Assembly: GCA_020851235.1 (NCBI GenBank)
Contig: JADZDD010000035.1
Location: forward strand, 1-64,000
Direction: 5' to 3'
DNA length: 64,000 bases
Source: Burkholderiales bacterium
GTDB lineage: Bacteria > Pseudomonadota > Gammaproteobacteria > Burkholderiales > Casimicrobiaceae
Of the stretch, positions 28,632 to 38,429 are shown one piece after another. Each line of letters begins with the position of its first letter. The first letter of the stretch is position 1. The notes beneath the pieces are model-generated. The model was not told the DNA's origin. It saw only the letters and a program-made list of their open reading frames with translations, and did no database searches. The position numbers and the translations under genes were made by a program.

Positions 28632-29075
28632 CTAGATCTTGTCGAAGCCCGGCAGCGACGCCTGGCGCGGTGGGCTTGCGGGCGTCGCATCGGCCAATTC
28701 GCCACCGGGCTCGTTGAACAGCGGGCCCGACTCGGCGAGACGCCGCACCTCGGGATCGGTCGCCGGCGCCGCCTCGTTCGCCGCCTCGTTGAGACTGCGT
28801 CCAACCTCGTGCACGCTCGATTCGACCTCGCGTCCCACGCTCTCGATCGACGACTTGAGGTCGGTCGCAGCCGTCTGCACGTCACGCTGGAGCTTGCGCA
28901 GCTCGTCGAGTTCCATCTCGCGATTGATGTCGGCCTTGACGTCGTTCACGTACCGCTGCAGGCGACCGAAGAGATGGCCGAGCGTGCGCGCGGTCTTGGG
29001 GAGACGCTCCGGGCCGATCACGACGAGCGCCACCACGGCGATCACCACGATCTCGGAGAAGCCGATGTCGAACAT
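28632..29075 (-). CDS. tatB: TatB, Sec-independent translocase subunit
   Basis: A 147-residue TatB: MFDIGFSEIVVIAVVALVVIGPERLPK is the membrane helix and hinge, followed by the amphipathic helix ARTLGHLFGRLQRYVNDVKADI and a long charged helix with many Glu and Asp (ELDELRKLQRDVQTAATDL). The proline-rich C-terminus is disordered and variable. Works with TatC to bind the substrate before TatA is recruited. Confidence 0.95.
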   Translation of the reverse strand: MFDIGFSEIVVIAVVALVVIGPERLPKTARTLGHLFGRLQRYVNDVKADINREMELDELRKLQRDVQTAATDLKSSIESVGREVESSVHEVGRSLNEAANEAAPATDPEVRRLAESGPLFNEPGGELADATPASPPRQASLPGFDKI

Positions 29076-29157
29076 GGCCAGCGAACCACGCGTGCGCTGT
29101 CGGTCCGTGTCGCGTCGAAGCGCGCCGGCGCGCTTTTGCGGGACCGACCGCGAAGCG

Positions 29158-29382
29158 CTAGGACTTGTTCGGCTCCTTGCGGGCCTCGGCTTCGATCGTG
29201 GTGCCGGTGATCTGCGACGGCGGCGTTGCCGCGCTGTCGCCGTCGTCGGATTTCATGCCTTCCTTGAAGCCCTTGACCGCACCGCCCAGGTCCTTGCCGA
29301 TGTTGGTCAGCTTCTTGGTGCCGAAGATGAGGACGACGACCAGAAGGACGATCAGCCAGTGCCAGATGCTCAAGCCACCCAT
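29158..29382 (-). CDS. tatA: TatA, pore-forming Tat subunit
   Basis: A 74-residue Tat[26 protein letters not shown] is the membrane helix with the FGxxKL hinge, then the amphipathic helix [19 protein letters not shown] and an acidic tail. It oligomerises to allow passage of folded proteins. It lies 9 bases after hinT and 82 bases before tatB. Confidence 0.95.
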   Translation of the reverse strand: MGGLSIWHWLIVLLVVVLIFGTKKLTNIGKDLGGAVKGFKEGMKSDDGDSAATPPSQITGTTIEAEARKEPNKS

Positions 29383-29391
29383 GGTGTGCTC

Positions 29392-29757
29392 CTAAGTGTT
29401 GTTGCGCGTGATCATCGGCCCGAGCGGATCGGGGCCGCCGATGACGTGCACGTGGACGTGCGCCACGTCCTGCCGACCCACGCGACCCGTATTGACGATC
29501 GTGCGAAAGCCGTCGGTCGCACCTTGCTCGCGCGCGAGCCGACCCGCGATCGCCATGATCTTGCCCATCGCCGGCGCGTCTTCGGGGGTGAGCTCGTACA
29601 TGCTCGGCACGTGGCGCTTCGGAATCAGCATGAAATGCACCGGCGCCACCGGCTCGATGTCGTGGAACGCGAGCACGTCCGCGTCCTCGTAGACCTTGCG
29701 GCTCGGGATCTCGCCACGGATGATCTTGCAGAAAATGCAGTCTGGATCGGTCGCCAT
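29392..29757 (-). CDS. hinT: HIT-family purine nucleoside phosphoramidase
   Basis: A 121-residue HIT protein. It begins with CIFCKIIRGEIPS, has the core RKVYEDADVLAFHDIEPVAPVHFMLIPKRHV, and the histidine triad HVHVHVIGG with catalytic His in the middle. It hydrolyses adenosine 5'-monophosphoramidates. The ATG gives MATDPDCIFCK, the typical start. It sits between hisE and tatA as in many betaproteobacteria; a TATACAAT segment directly upstream on the minus strand may provide a separate promoter for hinT-tat. Confidence 0.95.
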   Translation of the reverse strand: MATDPDCIFCKIIRGEIPSRKVYEDADVLAFHDIEPVAPVHFMLIPKRHVPSMYELTPEDAPAMGKIMAIAGRLAREQGATDGFRTIVNTGRVGRQDVAHVHVHVIGGPDPLGPMITRNNT

Positions 29758-29771
29758 CCCGCTATTGTATA

Positions 29772-29823
29772 GCGAGGCGACCCGCAGCCACGGGGGGTCG
29801 CCTCGCGGCGTCGGCGACGCCGC
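29772..29823. other. Two adjacent strong hairpins between hisE and hinT
   Basis: A perfect 12-bp inverted repeat (GCGAGGCGACCC at 29772-29783 and GGGTCGCCTCGC at 29795-29806, 11-base loop) abuts an 8-bp stem with a 3-base loop (29805-29823). In the his-to-hinT direction the 12-bp stem is followed at once by CTATACAATAGC, a likely -10 region for hinT, rather than a T-run. It may be a factor-assisted terminator or an RNA-end stabiliser for the his transcript, or an operator. Confidence 0.55.
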
Positions 29824-29875
29824 ACGCGCGACCCCTGGACCGCGGGTCGACCCCTCGCCGCGGCGCGCGACCGCC

Positions 29876-30211
29876 TCAACCCGGGCCGCGTGCCGCCTTC
29901 TCGGCGTGACCGGAGACGCCTTCGCGCCGGGCGAGTTCGCGCAGGACGTCGGCGGGCGACAGTCCGTGGTGCGCGAGCAGCACGAGGCAATGGAACCAGA
30001 GGTCAGCCATTTCGCTCGTGATGCGTGCCGGGTTTCCGTCCTTGCCTGCAATCACCGTCTCGGTGGCTTCCTCGCCGATCTTCTTCAGGATCGCGTCGTC
30101 GCCCTTGGCGAAGAGCGAGGCGACGTACGAACTCGCCGGCGCTGCCGCCTTGCGCGCTTCGATGACGCTCGCAAGGCGCGCGAGCACGTCGGCGCCCACG
30201 GGATCAGCCAT
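29876..30211 (-). CDS. hisE: Phosphoribosyl-ATP pyrophosphatase
   Basis: A 111-residue HisE, which removes pyrophosphate from PR-ATP, the second step of histidine synthesis. The MazG-like fold is seen in [31 protein letters not shown] followed by [27 protein letters not shown], with the metal-binding glutamates in EEATE. The ATG gives [10 protein letters not shown] and overlaps the end of hisI by 8 bases. It is the last gene of the his run. Confidence 0.95.
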   Translation of the reverse strand: MADPVGADVLARLASVIEARKAAAPASSYVASLFAKGDDAILKKIGEEATETVIAGKDGNPARITSEMADLWFHCLVLLAHHGLSPADVLRELARREGVSGHAEKAARGPG

Positions 30212-30641
30212 GGCCGTAGATTTCCCGCGGGTCCTTTTGCACGGGATCGGTCTCGATCCAGCGCCCACGCTCGAGGCGGCGGTAAAAGCAGCGTGCGTGG
30301 CCGGTATGACACGCGATGCCGCCGACCTGTTCGACCTGCAGCACGATCGCATCGCCGTCGCAGTCGAGGCGGATTTCCTGCACCCGCTGCACGTGACCGG
30401 AGGATTCGCCCTTGCGCCACAGCCTCCCGCGCGATCGCGACCAGTAATGGGCTTCCCGTGTCGCTTCGGTCCGCGCCAGGGCCTCGCGGTTCATCCAGGC
30501 CAGCGTGAGCACGCGCTGCGTGGCGGCGTCCTGCGCGATGGCAGCGACCAGCCCGTCGGCGTTCCAGCGCACCTCACCCAGCCAGGCGCCGGCTTCGGGC
30601 GCTGGCGCTCCCGCGGCGCGGGGCCCCTCGTCGCTGCTCAC
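30204..30641 (-). CDS. hisI: Phosphoribosyl-AMP cyclohydrolase
   Basis: A 145-residue HisI, separate from HisE. It opens the purine ring of PR-AMP. Seen are [32 protein letters not shown], the metal-binding [14 protein letters not shown] and [16 protein letters not shown]. The GTG start is preceded by a GAGGGAG site. The first 15-18 residues ([17 protein letters not shown]) are not conserved and belong to a stretch that is duplicated upstream: a 38-bp tandem copy of the ribosome-binding site plus start codon creates a 13-codon mini-ORF (30638-30679) whose TGA overlaps the hisI GTG. Confidence 0.93.
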   Translation of the reverse strand: MSSDEGPRAAGAPAPEAGAWLGEVRWNADGLVAAIAQDAATQRVLTLAWMNREALARTEATREAHYWSRSRGRLWRKGESSGHVQRVQEIRLDCDGDAIVLQVEQVGGIACHTGHARCFYRRLERGRWIETDPVQKDPREIYGHG

Positions 30642-30706
30642 GTGCGCTCCCTCATTGCGCCGCCCCGCTCGCTGCTCACGTGCGCTCCCTCATTGCGCCA
30701 CCCCGC
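30631..30706. repeat. 38-bp tandem duplication spanning the hisI translation start
   Basis: Units 30631-30668 and 30669-30706 are identical at 37 of 38 positions. Each unit carries, on the minus strand, a GAGGGAG ribosome-binding site and GTGAGCAGCGA. The left unit contains the real hisI start (30641). The right unit starts a second ORF at 30679 that runs 13 codons and stops at 30638 with a GTGA overlap onto hisI. Confidence 0.95.
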
Positions 30707-30791
30707 CCGCCGCAACGCCTGCGCGTCGCTCGCCGCGCCCGTTCGCGCACGCTCGCATCCCCGCGACGCGGGGCCCCTCGTCGCTCCTCAC
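30690..30791 (-). pseudogene. Remnant of the ancestral hisI start (33-codon ORF coupled to hisF)
   Basis: A GTG at 30791 overlaps the hisF stop (GTGA) and opens 33 codons beginning with residues matching hisI positions 3-8 (SDEGPR, then VAG), after which the frame diverges into low-complexity sequence and stops at 30690. It looks like the displaced original beginning of hisI. It might still be translated as a short linking ORF that keeps ribosomes moving between hisF and hisI. Confidence 0.6.
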
Positions 30792-31546
30792 GTGCGCACC
30801 TCGATGCCGGCGGCGGCGAGGGCGGCCTTGGCATCGCCGATGGTGAAGTCGCCGTAGTGAAAGATCGAGGCCGCAAGGACCGCGGCGGCGCCGCCCTTGA
30901 CGATGCCGTCGACGAGATCGGCGAGGCTCCCCACACCGCCCGAAGCGATCACGGGAACCTCGACGGCGTCGGCGACCGCGCGCGTGAGCGCAAGATCGAA
31001 GCCCGTGCGTGCACCATCACGGTCCATGCTGGTGAGCAGGATCTCGCCTGCGCCCAGGCTCGCGACGCGCCGCGCCCACTCGACCGCGTCAAGACCGGTC
31101 GCCGTGCGGCCACCACGGATGTAGACCTGCCACTTGCCCGGGCCGTCCTGCTTCGCATCGATGGCCGCGACGATGCACTGCGCGCCGTACCGCGCCGCGG
31201 CCTCGCCGAAGAGTTCGGGACGGACGACGCCGGCCGTGTTGATGCTGACCTTGTCGGCGCCCGCATTGAGCAGCGCCCGCACGTCGTCGACCGTATTGAC
31301 GCCGCCGCCGACGGTGAGCGGGATGAACACCTGCGAGGCCACCGCCTCGATCATGTCGTAGAGCAGCGCGCGCTTCTCGACGCTCGCCCGGATATCGAGG
31401 AACGCGAGCTCGTCGGCACCCTGCTCGTCGTAGCGCCGCGCGATCTCCACCGGATCGCCGGCATCGCGGAGGTTGACGAAGTTGACGCCCTTGACGACGC
31501 GCCCGTCGGCGACGTCGAGGCAGGGAATGATGCGCTTGGCGAGCAT
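30788..31546 (-). CDS. hisF: Imidazole glycerol phosphate synthase, cyclase subunit
   Basis: A 252-residue TIM barrel that joins HisH-derived ammonia to PRFAR. The catalytic Asp11 is in [20 protein letters not shown], Asp130-equivalent in [13 protein letters not shown]; phosphate sites lie in GGVNTVDD and ASGGVGSL. Full length. It follows hisA by 24 bases. Downstream lie the duplicated hisI start sequences. Confidence 0.96.
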   Translation of the reverse strand: MLAKRIIPCLDVADGRVVKGVNFVNLRDAGDPVEIARRYDEQGADELAFLDIRASVEKRALLYDMIEAVASQVFIPLTVGGGVNTVDDVRALLNAGADKVSINTAGVVRPELFGEAAARYGAQCIVAAIDAKQDGPGKWQVYIRGGRTATGLDAVEWARRVASLGAGEILLTSMDRDGARTGFDLALTRAVADAVEVPVIASGGVGSLADLVDGIVKGGAAAVLAASIFHYGDFTIGDAKAALAAAGIEVRT

Positions 31547-31570
31547 GACACGCTGCGGCGACGTCGAACG

Positions 31571-32302
31571 TCAGTTGCCGGCCGCCTTCAACGCATCCTT
31601 GAAGTTGAGCGTGCCCTCGTAGATCGCGCGCCCGGCGATCGCGCCGATGATGCCGTCGGCCTCGTGCTTGACGAGCCTTTCGATGTCGGCGATCGACGAG
31701 AGCCCGCCGGAGGCGATCACCGGGAGCCTGATCTCGCGCGCGAGTTTCACGGTGGCATCGACGTTGATGCCGGTGAGCATTCCGTCGCGGCCGATGTCGG
31801 TGTAGATGATCCCCTCGACACCGTAGTCCTCCAGTTTGCGGGCGAGATCGACGACGTCGTGGCCCGTCATCTTCGACCAGCCGTCGGTGGCGACCTTGCC
31901 ATCGCGCGCATCGAGACCGACCAGGATGTGACCCGGAAACGCCGAGCACGCGTCGTGGAGGAAGCCCGGATTCTTGACCGCGGCGGTGCCGATCACGATG
32001 TAGGACAAGCCGTCGTCGAGATAACGCTCGATGGTGTCGAGGTCGCGGATGCCGCCGCCGAGCTGCACGGGGATCTCCTCGCCGATCACGCTGACGATCT
32101 CGCGAATCGCGAGCTCGTTGCGGGGTTTCCCGGCCACGGCGCCGTTGAGGTCGACGAGATGCAGCCGTTGGGCGCCCTGCTCCAGCCAGTGCTGCGCCAT
32201 CGCCGCGGGGTCCTCGGAGAAGATCGTGGCCGAATGCATGTCGCCTTGTCGCAGGCGCACGCAGTGGCCGTCCTTGATGTCGATCGCGGGAATGATCTGC
32301 AT
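31571..32302 (-). CDS. hisA: ProFAR isomerase
   Basis: A 243-residue TIM barrel that isomerises ProFAR to PRFAR. Catalytic Asp8 is in [17 protein letters not shown] and the second Asp in [12 protein letters not shown]; phosphate-binding glycines in [11 protein letters not shown] and IASGGLSS are present. It follows hisH after a 121-base gap, the widest inside the his run; I saw no clear promoter in it. Confidence 0.96.
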   Translation of the reverse strand: MQIIPAIDIKDGHCVRLRQGDMHSATIFSEDPAAMAQHWLEQGAQRLHLVDLNGAVAGKPRNELAIREIVSVIGEEIPVQLGGGIRDLDTIERYLDDGLSYIVIGTAAVKNPGFLHDACSAFPGHILVGLDARDGKVATDGWSKMTGHDVVDLARKLEDYGVEGIIYTDIGRDGMLTGINVDATVKLAREIRLPVIASGGLSSIADIERLVKHEADGIIGAIAGRAIYEGTLNFKDALKAAGN

Positions 32303-32423
32303 GGCAGCGAAGTCGGGCTGCGTTGAAGCGGAAAGCGTGTGACGGATGTGCCTGGGGCGACGAAAGCGTTACGGTACTACGAAAACGCACGGTACCGGCC
32401 GTGCCCCATCGATCGGGGGCCCG

Positions 32424-33071
32424 CTACTCACGGCCATTCCAGGCAACGAAATTCGCGAGGAGCGCAAGGCCGGCGCGCTGACTCTTTTCCGGGTGGAACT
32501 GGGTTGCGAAGATATTAGCCCGCGCGATGGCGCAAGTAAACGGCGCCGGATACTCCGCGGTGGCCGCGGTGAGCGCGGGATCATCCGGAACCGGGTAGTA
32601 ACTGTGCGCAAAATAGAACCGCGCTCCATCCTCGATGCCGTGCCAGAGCGGATGGGCGCGCGTCGCATGCACGCGGGTCCAGCCCATGTGCGGAACCTTG
32701 AGCCGCGTGCCGTCCGCCAGCGTCATGTTCGCATCGCGGAAGCGCACGACACGCCCGGGCACGGCGCCCAGGCAGGCGGTGGGCCCCTCCTCGCTCCGCG
32801 CGAAGAGCATCTGCAAGCCGAGGCAGATCCCAAGGAACGGACGTTCGCGCAGCGCGTCGCGCACCGGCCCCTCGAGACCCCGCGCTGCGAGTTCCCGCAT
32901 GCAATCCGGCATCGCGCTTTGGCCTGGCAGCACGACGCGCGCGGCGCGGCCGATGGTCGCCGGATCCCCTGAGACGATCACCTCACGATCGGGTGCGACG
33001 TGGGCGAGCGCCTTCGCCACCGAGCGCAGGTTGCCCATTCCGTAATCGACGACGACGATCGAATCAGGCAT
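32424..33071 (-). CDS. hisH: Imidazole glycerol phosphate synthase, glutamine amidotransferase subunit
   Basis: A 215-residue class I amidotransferase that supplies ammonia to HisF. It starts with SIVVVDYGMGNLRSVAKAL; the triad is the Cys in FLGICLGLQMLF and His/Glu in TQFHPEKSQ. PHMGWTRV and ARFYFAHSYY are typical of HisH. The ATG gives MPDSIVVVDYG. The gap to hisB upstream is 77 bases. Confidence 0.96.
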   Translation of the reverse strand: MPDSIVVVDYGMGNLRSVAKALAHVAPDREVIVSGDPATIGRAARVVLPGQSAMPDCMRELAARGLEGPVRDALRERPFLGICLGLQMLFARSEEGPTACLGAVPGRVVRFRDANMTLADGTRLKVPHMGWTRVHATRAHPLWHGIEDGARFYFAHSYYPVPDDPALTAATAEYPAPFTCAIARANIFATQFHPEKSQRAGLALLANFVAWNGRE

Positions 33072-33148
33072 CGGGAATCGAGTCTTGAACGTCGGCGCGG
33101 CCGGCAGCCTTCGTGTCGACCGCGCAGTGGGCTCGCGCCTGCTGCCGA

Positions 33149-33766
33149 CTACAGCGCACCCTTCGTCGACGGGATCGCGGATGCGGCCCGCGGATCGACG
33201 GCAATGGCCATCCGCAGCGCGCGCCCGAAGGCCTTGAACACCGTCTCGCACTGATGATGCGCATTCGTGCCGCGCAGGTTGTCGACGTGCAGCGTCGCCT
33301 GGGCGTGGTTCACGAAACCCTGGAAGAACTCGTGCGCGAGGTCGACGTCGAAGGTGCCGATCATGGCGCGAGTGAATGGCACGTCGAACGTGAGTCCCGG
33401 ACGCCCCGACAGGTCGATCACGACTCGCGACAGCGCCTCGTCGAGCGGGACGTACGCATGACCGTAGCGCGTGATCCCCTGCTTGCTGCCCAGCGCGAGC
33501 TTGCATGCCTGTCCCAGCGTGATGCCGATGTCCTCGACGGTGTGATGCGCGTCGATGTGCAGGTCGCCTGTCGCCCGCACCGTGAGATCGACCATGCCGT
33601 GGCGCGCGACCTGATCGAGCATGTGATCGAGGAACGGCACGCCGGTGGCAAGCTCGGCGCGACCGTCGCCGTCGAGATCGATCTCGACGACGATGTCGGT
33701 TTCCGCGGTCTTGCGCGCCACCTGGGCGCGGCGCGGAGCGGGCGAGAGGTCGGCGGAGGCGTTCAT
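33149..33766 (-). CDS. hisB: Imidazoleglycerol-phosphate dehydratase
   Basis: A 205-residue single-function HisB (no N-terminal phosphatase, so histidinol phosphatase must be encoded elsewhere). The two metal-binding motifs HHTVEDIGI and NAHHQCE are intact, as are [16 protein letters not shown] and DLSGRPGL. The first 18 residues are extra compared with the core family. It lies 49 bases after hisC. Confidence 0.96.
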   Translation of the reverse strand: MNASADLSPAPRRAQVARKTAETDIVVEIDLDGDGRAELATGVPFLDHMLDQVARHGMVDLTVRATGDLHIDAHHTVEDIGITLGQACKLALGSKQGITRYGHAYVPLDEALSRVVIDLSGRPGLTFDVPFTRAMIGTFDVDLAHEFFQGFVNHAQATLHVDNLRGTNAHHQCETVFKAFGRALRMAIAVDPRAASAIPSTKGAL

Positions 33767-33815
33767 GCAGTCGATCGATCGGGGGCGTGCGTGGTCGTGG
33801 CGAGACTGTACACCG

Positions 33816-34934
33816 TCACGTCGGACGCGACAGTGCCTCCAGCACGGCGTTGTTCTCGGCGGGCGTGCCGATCGTGATGCGCAGGCAACCGTCGAGCAAC
33901 GGATGCCAGCCATGCACGTTCTTGACGAGGATGCCTGCCTCGCGCAGCGCCTGGAACCACGCGTTCGCATCGGGGACGCGGATCAGGAGGAAGTTCGCTG
34001 CCGAGGGGAACACGGTGACGCCGTGCAGCGCGGCGAGTTCCTTCGCCATGCGTGCGCGCTCGCGTCGGATCGCGGCCGCCTGCTCGGCCAGGAGCTCGCC
34101 GTGGCGCAACAGCACGGGGACCACGGCCTGCGTGAGCACGTTGACGTTGTACGGCGGGCGAATCTTGTCGATCTCGGTGGTCCACGCCGGATGCGCCGCC
34201 GCGTAACCGAGCCGCACGCCGGCCATGCCGATCTTCGACAACGTGCGCACGACGACCAGGCTGGGAAATGCGAGGACGCGCGGCAGCAGGCTCACCTCGG
34301 CAAAGGCGTGGTAGGCCTCGTCGACGGCGACGACCCCAGGCGCGGCGGTGACGATACGCTCGATGTCCGCCACGGCAAACAGCGTCCCGGTGGGGTTGTT
34401 CGGCACGGCGAGCCACACGAGCGCAGGGCGCGTCCGCGCGATCGCCGCGAGCATCGCATCGATGTCGAGCGCCAAGTCGGCGTTGAGCGGCACGCCCACG
34501 AAGCGCAGGTCGAACGCCTCCGCCAGCGTGCGATAGAGCACGAACGACGGTTCGGGGGCGAGCACCGTCGCACCGGGCTTGGCGACGAGCATCGTGAGCA
34601 GTTGGAGGATCTCGTCCGAGCCGTTGCCGAGGACGAGCCCGACATCGTTGCCGATGCCCTGCGTCTGCCGCAGTGCCGCCTTGACCTCGTCGCCGCCACC
34701 GTCGGGGTAGCGATTGATGCGCGCATTGGCCACCGCCGCGGCCATCTCGGCGCGTGCCTCGCCGGAAAGGCCGTAGGGGTTCTCCATCGCATCGAGCTTG
34801 ATGAGGCCGGTGGCCTTGGCGACCGGATACGCGTGCATTGCACGGATCTTCGGGCGCACGACGGCGCGCACCCGCGCGGCGACCGCGGTGTCGGCGATGT
34901 TGGCGACCGCCGCGGGTGGCGACGTGCGCGTCAT
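33816..34934 (-). CDS. hisC: Histidinol-phosphate aminotransferase
   Basis: A 372-residue PLP-dependent class I/II aminotransferase. [40 protein letters not shown], the PLP lysine in [17 protein letters not shown] and the C-terminal [11 protein letters not shown] are all typical. I chose the ATG giving [10 protein letters not shown] because AAGGAGGG lies 6-7 bases upstream; an alternative ATG at 34979 overlaps the hisD stop (ATGA) and would add 15 residues. Confidence 0.94.
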   Translation of the reverse strand: MTRTSPPAAVANIADTAVAARVRAVVRPKIRAMHAYPVAKATGLIKLDAMENPYGLSGEARAEMAAAVANARINRYPDGGGDEVKAALRQTQGIGNDVGLVLGNGSDEILQLLTMLVAKPGATVLAPEPSFVLYRTLAEAFDLRFVGVPLNADLALDIDAMLAAIARTRPALVWLAVPNNPTGTLFAVADIERIVTAAPGVVAVDEAYHAFAEVSLLPRVLAFPSLVVVRTLSKIGMAGVRLGYAAAHPAWTTEIDKIRPPYNVNVLTQAVVPVLLRHGELLAEQAAAIRRERARMAKELAALHGVTVFPSAANFLLIRVPDANAWFQALREAGILVKNVHGWHPLLDGCLRITIGTPAENNAVLEALSRPT

Positions 34935-34975
34935 GTCCTGCCCTCCTTGCGCCGGCAACGTGTCGTGGCGTCGCT

Positions 34976-36361
34976 TCATGGCGTGCCATCGAGTCGGGCT
35001 TGCGCCGCCCGTGCGTGCGCCACGAGCCCCTCACCGTGCGCAAGCGTCGCGGCCACGCGCCCGAGGGTCTGCGCGGCCGCGCGCGATACGCGCAGCACGC
35101 TCGAGCGCTTCTCGAAGTCGTACACCCCCAGGGGCGAGGAGAAGCGCGCGGTGCGCCCGGTCGGGAGCACGTGATTGGGTCCGGCGCAGTAATCCCCCAA
35201 CGCCTCCGACGTGTAGTGGCCAAGGAAGATGGCGCCCGCGTGCCGGATCCGCGGCAGCAGGGCGTCGGGGTCGGCGACCGCGAGTTCGAGGTGCTCGGGT
35301 GCGATGCGATTGACGACGTCGCACGCCTGCGCGAGGTCGGCAACGCGAATGAGCGCGCCGCGCCGGGCGAAGGAGGCGCGGATGATGTCGGCGCGCGGCA
35401 TCTCGCGCAGCAGACGCTGCGCGCTTTCCGCCACACGGCGCAGGAGCGCCGCATCCGGCGTCACGAGGATCGCCTGCGCGAGCGCATCGTGCTCGGCCTG
35501 CGCGAAGAGATCGAGCGCGATCCAGTCGGCATTCGCGCTGCCGTCGGCCACGACGACGACCTCCGAGACGCCGGCGACCATGTCGATGCCCACGGTGCCG
35601 AAGACGCGCCGCTTCGCCGCCGCGACGTAGGCATTGCCCGGGCCGCAGATCTTGTCGACGGCGCCGATCGTTTCGGTCCCGTAGGCAAGCGCAGCCACCG
35701 CCTGCGCTCCGCCGATCGTGTACACCTGCGTGACTCCAGCGAGGTGCGCCGCGGCGAGCACCAGCGGATTGCGCACGCCATCCGGCGTCGGGACCGCCAT
35801 CACGATCTGCGCGACACCGGCGACGTTGGCCGGGATCGCATTCATCAGCACCGACGACGGGTACGCTGCCTTGCCGCCGGGGACGTAGATCCCGACCCGA
35901 TCGAGCGCAGTCACGCGCTGGCCGAACTCGCTGCCGTCGGCGTCGACGAGCCGGAAGCTGCCACCGGCCGCCTTCTGTCGCTCGTGATAGCGACGGACCC
36001 GTGTCGCCGCGGCGGCCAGCGCCGCCCGCTCCGCCTCGGGCAGCGCGTCGTACGCCGCCTGCAGCTGCGCCGGATCGATCGCGAGCGAGGCCGCCGATGC
36101 GACGTCCAGCCGGTCGAAGCGGCGCGTGTAGTCGAGCAAGGCCGCGTCGCCGCGTGCGCGCACGTCGGCGACGATGGCGGCTACCGTCGCATCGAGCGCA
36201 GGATCCTGTGCCGCCTCGAACGCGGTGAGCGCGTCGAGTGCCGCGCCGAATCCGGGATCGGCGGCGTCGAGCATGCGCAGCTCGAGGTGTGCCGCCGGAC
36301 CCGGTGACGCGCTCGCGGGTGCACCCGCCGCGTCGGCCGGCTGTACCGTCGGCGCGCTCAC
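34976..36361 (-). CDS. hisD: Histidinol dehydrogenase
   Basis: A 461-residue enzyme for the last two oxidation steps of histidine synthesis. Motifs include [78 protein letters not shown] and [27 protein letters not shown], covering the zinc and active-site His/Glu residues. The GTG start overlaps hisG's stop by four bases (GTGA). The first 25 residues are Ala/Pro-rich and non-conserved. Confidence 0.96.
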   Translation of the reverse strand: MSAPTVQPADAAGAPASASPGPAAHLELRMLDAADPGFGAALDALTAFEAAQDPALDATVAAIVADVRARGDAALLDYTRRFDRLDVASAASLAIDPAQLQAAYDALPEAERAALAAAATRVRRYHERQKAAGGSFRLVDADGSEFGQRVTALDRVGIYVPGGKAAYPSSVLMNAIPANVAGVAQIVMAVPTPDGVRNPLVLAAAHLAGVTQVYTIGGAQAVAALAYGTETIGAVDKICGPGNAYVAAAKRRVFGTVGIDMVAGVSEVVVVADGSANADWIALDLFAQAEHDALAQAILVTPDAALLRRVAESAQRLLREMPRADIIRASFARRGALIRVADLAQACDVVNRIAPEHLELAVADPDALLPRIRHAGAIFLGHYTSEALGDYCAGPNHVLPTGRTARFSSPLGVYDFEKRSSVLRVSRAAAQTLGRVAATLAHGEGLVAHARAAQARLDGTP

Positions 36362-37017
36362 GTCGTCACCTGCGTCGAGTGCCGCAGCGCATCGACGAAC
36401 GGCTGCATCGTCGCATGCTTGATCTTGAGTGCGGCCGGATTGACGATGAGCCGCGAGCTGATCGGCATGATGTCGTCCACTGCGACGAGATCGTTCGCGC
36501 GCAGCGTGTTGCCCGTCGATACGAGGTCGACGATCACGTCGGCGAGCCCGACGAGCGGCGCGAGCTCCATCGACCCGTAGAGCTTGACGATGTCCACGTG
36601 CATCCCCTTGCGCGCGAAGTGCTCGCGCGCGATGCGCACGTATTTCGTCGCGACGCGGACCCGCGCTCCGCGCTGCACGGTACCCTGCCAGTCGAACGTG
36701 CGACGGGTCGCGACCACCATGCGGCAACGACCGATGCCAAGATCGAGCGGCTGGTACAGCCCGTCGCCGCCGTGCTCGAGAAGAACGTCCTTGCCGGCGA
36801 CGCCCGCGTCGGCCGCGCCGTACTGCACGTAGGTCGGGACGTCCGAGGCACGCACGACGACGACACGCACGTCGGGGTGATTCGTGGGCAGGATGAGCTT
36901 GCGCGACGATTCCGGATCCTCGAGCGGCACGACACCGGCGGCAGCGAGGAGCGGCAGCGTTTCGTCGAGGATGCGTCCCTTGGACAGCGCGAGGGTGAGT
37001 GCGGACACGGAAGGCAC
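36358..37017 (-). CDS. hisG: ATP phosphoribosyltransferase, short form
   Basis: A 219-residue HisG without the C-terminal regulatory domain. It begins [18 protein letters not shown] and has [15 protein letters not shown] and the PRPP loop [15 protein letters not shown]. The short form is known to need HisZ, a HisRS-like subunit, for activity and feedback control; no hisZ is in this window. GTG start, with another GTG three codons in. A TAGAAT hexamer upstream may be a his-specific promoter. Confidence 0.95.
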   Translation of the reverse strand: MPSVSALTLALSKGRILDETLPLLAAAGVVPLEDPESSRKLILPTNHPDVRVVVVRASDVPTYVQYGAADAGVAGKDVLLEHGGDGLYQPLDLGIGRCRMVVATRRTFDWQGTVQRGARVRVATKYVRIAREHFARKGMHVDIVKLYGSMELAPLVGLADVIVDLVSTGNTLRANDLVAVDDIMPISSRLIVNPAALKIKHATMQPFVDALRHSTQVTT

Positions 37018-37049
37018 GAGGCCGGCAGCGGCGGTTGTGTCGGAACGAC

Positions 37050-37055
37050 ATTCTA
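37050..37055 (-). promoter_or_regulatory. Possible -10 element of the his operon
   Basis: TAGAAT on the minus strand, between guaD and hisG, would start a transcript about 26 bases before the hisG GTG. No -35 match is evident. Confidence 0.35.
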
Positions 37056-37095
37056 CCGGAGCGAACGCAGGCGCCGCCGCACCGTGCGATGCGCG

Positions 37096-38412
37096 TCACT
37101 GCGAGGCGGCGGCGTCGCGATCGTGCACGCAGCGCCCGGCGACGTACGTCGCCCGGATCGCGCGATCGTCGCCCAGCGCCATCTGCACCGCGAGCGCCTC
37201 GTCGATGTCGCGCACGTGGCGCATGCGCATGGCAAGAAGCGGCGTCGATGCGAGGTCGAGCACGACGACGTCGGCTTCCATCCCGACCGCCAGCGAGCCG
37301 ATGCGATCGTCGAGGCCGAGGGCGCGCGCCGCACCCCGCGTGGCGAGGTAGAGCGCGCACGACGGTGCAAGCGGCTCGCCGCCGAGCTGCGCGACCTCGC
37401 TGGCGGCCTGCATCGTGCGCAGGATCGACAGGCTCGTGCCGCCCCCCACGTCGGTGGCAAGCCCCACGCGCACGGCCCGCCCGCGACGCGTGGCCTCGGC
37501 GAGCCGGAAGAGTCCGCTGCCGAGGAAGTTGTTCGACGTGGGGCAGTGCGCGAGCGCGGTATCCGTCTCGTGCAGCACGGAGAAGTCCGCCGCGGTGAGG
37601 TGCACGCCGTGGCCGTAGATCGCGCGCGGCCCGACGAGGCCGTGGCGGGCATAGACGTCGAGATACGAGGCGGCCTTCGGATGCAGCGTCGTTACGAGCG
37701 CGACCTCGGCGGCGTTCTCCGACACGTGCGACTGCACGTGCACGTCGTCGTGCTCGCGCACGAGCGTGCCTGCCGCGTCGAGTTGCGCCGGCGTCGAGGT
37801 GACGGCGAAGCGCGGCGTGACGGCATAGCGTAGCCGGCCCCGACCGTGCCAGCGCCCGATGAGCGCCTTCGATTCGTCGTAGCCGCGCTGCGCGGTGTCG
37901 AGCACGGCCGGCGGCGCGTTGCAATCCATGAGCACCTTGCCGGCGACAAGGCGCAGGTCGAGCTTCGCCGCCTCGGTGAAGAGCGCGTCGACCGACGCCG
38001 GATGCACCGTGCAGAACACCGACGCCGTGGTGATGCCGTTGCGCAGGCTCTCGCGCAGGTAGGTGCGCGCGACAGCGCGGGCATGCTCGAAGTCGGCGTA
38101 GCGCGCCTCTTCCGCAAAGACGTGGTCCGCGAGCCAATCGAGCAGCGCCTTGCCGCCGGCACCGATGATCGGCAGCTGCGGATAGTGCACGTGCGCGTCG
38201 ACGAACCCGGCGCTGATGAGCGCGTCGTCGTAGCGGGCCACCGGAGTTCCGGGCGGGAGCGTCGGCAGCACCGCGGTGGCGGCGCCGAACGCGACGATGC
38301 GTCCGCCGTCCATGGCGACGACCGCGTCGGCGATGTGCTCGCGCGTCGCCTCGATGCCGGCATCGAACGGATCACCGGTGAAGCTGAGCGCGGCGCCGCG
38401 CAGCGCGAGCAT
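37096..38412 (-). CDS. guaD: Guanine deaminase
   Basis: A 438-residue amidohydrolase that turns guanine into xanthine. It begins [13 protein letters not shown]; the metal-binding [11 protein letters not shown] (about residues 74-84), the VQSHVSEN histidine, [11 protein letters not shown] and the [16 protein letters not shown] aspartate follow in the order seen in Gua[12 protein letters not shown] is also characteristic. It is inserted with queF between murA and hisG, a position that is usually direct murA-hisG in related genomes as I know them. Confidence 0.93.
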   Translation of the reverse strand: MLALRGAALSFTGDPFDAGIEATREHIADAVVAMDGGRIVAFGAATAVLPTLPPGTPVARYDDALISAGFVDAHVHYPQLPIIGAGGKALLDWLADHVFAEEARYADFEHARAVARTYLRESLRNGITTASVFCTVHPASVDALFTEAAKLDLRLVAGKVLMDCNAPPAVLDTAQRGYDESKALIGRWHGRGRLRYAVTPRFAVTSTPAQLDAAGTLVREHDDVHVQSHVSENAAEVALVTTLHPKAASYLDVYARHGLVGPRAIYGHGVHLTAADFSVLHETDTALAHCPTSNNFLGSGLFRLAEATRRGRAVRVGLATDVGGGTSLSILRTMQAASEVAQLGGEPLAPSCALYLATRGAARALGLDDRIGSLAVGMEADVVVLDLASTPLLAMRMRHVRDIDEALAVQMALGDDRAIRATYVAGRCVHDRDAAASQ

Positions 38413-38429
38413 GCCCGGATCCGCCGCGA

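Larger units (their letters stand above)
30611..30797. repeat. Direct repeat pair linking the end of hisF and the start of hisI
   Basis: Positions 30611-30647 and 30761-30797 match at 35 of 37 bases, 150 bp apart. The left copy encodes the hisI start; the right copy contains the last codons and TGA of hisF. This implies that hisF and hisI once overlapped by GTGA and that a duplication then moved the hisI start away. Confidence 0.92.

Noticed and set aside
32775..32800. A stretch inside hisH resembling the repeated hisI start sequence
   Set aside because: It codes for the normal HisH segment RSEEG and is only partly similar; the match is best explained by shared codon use.
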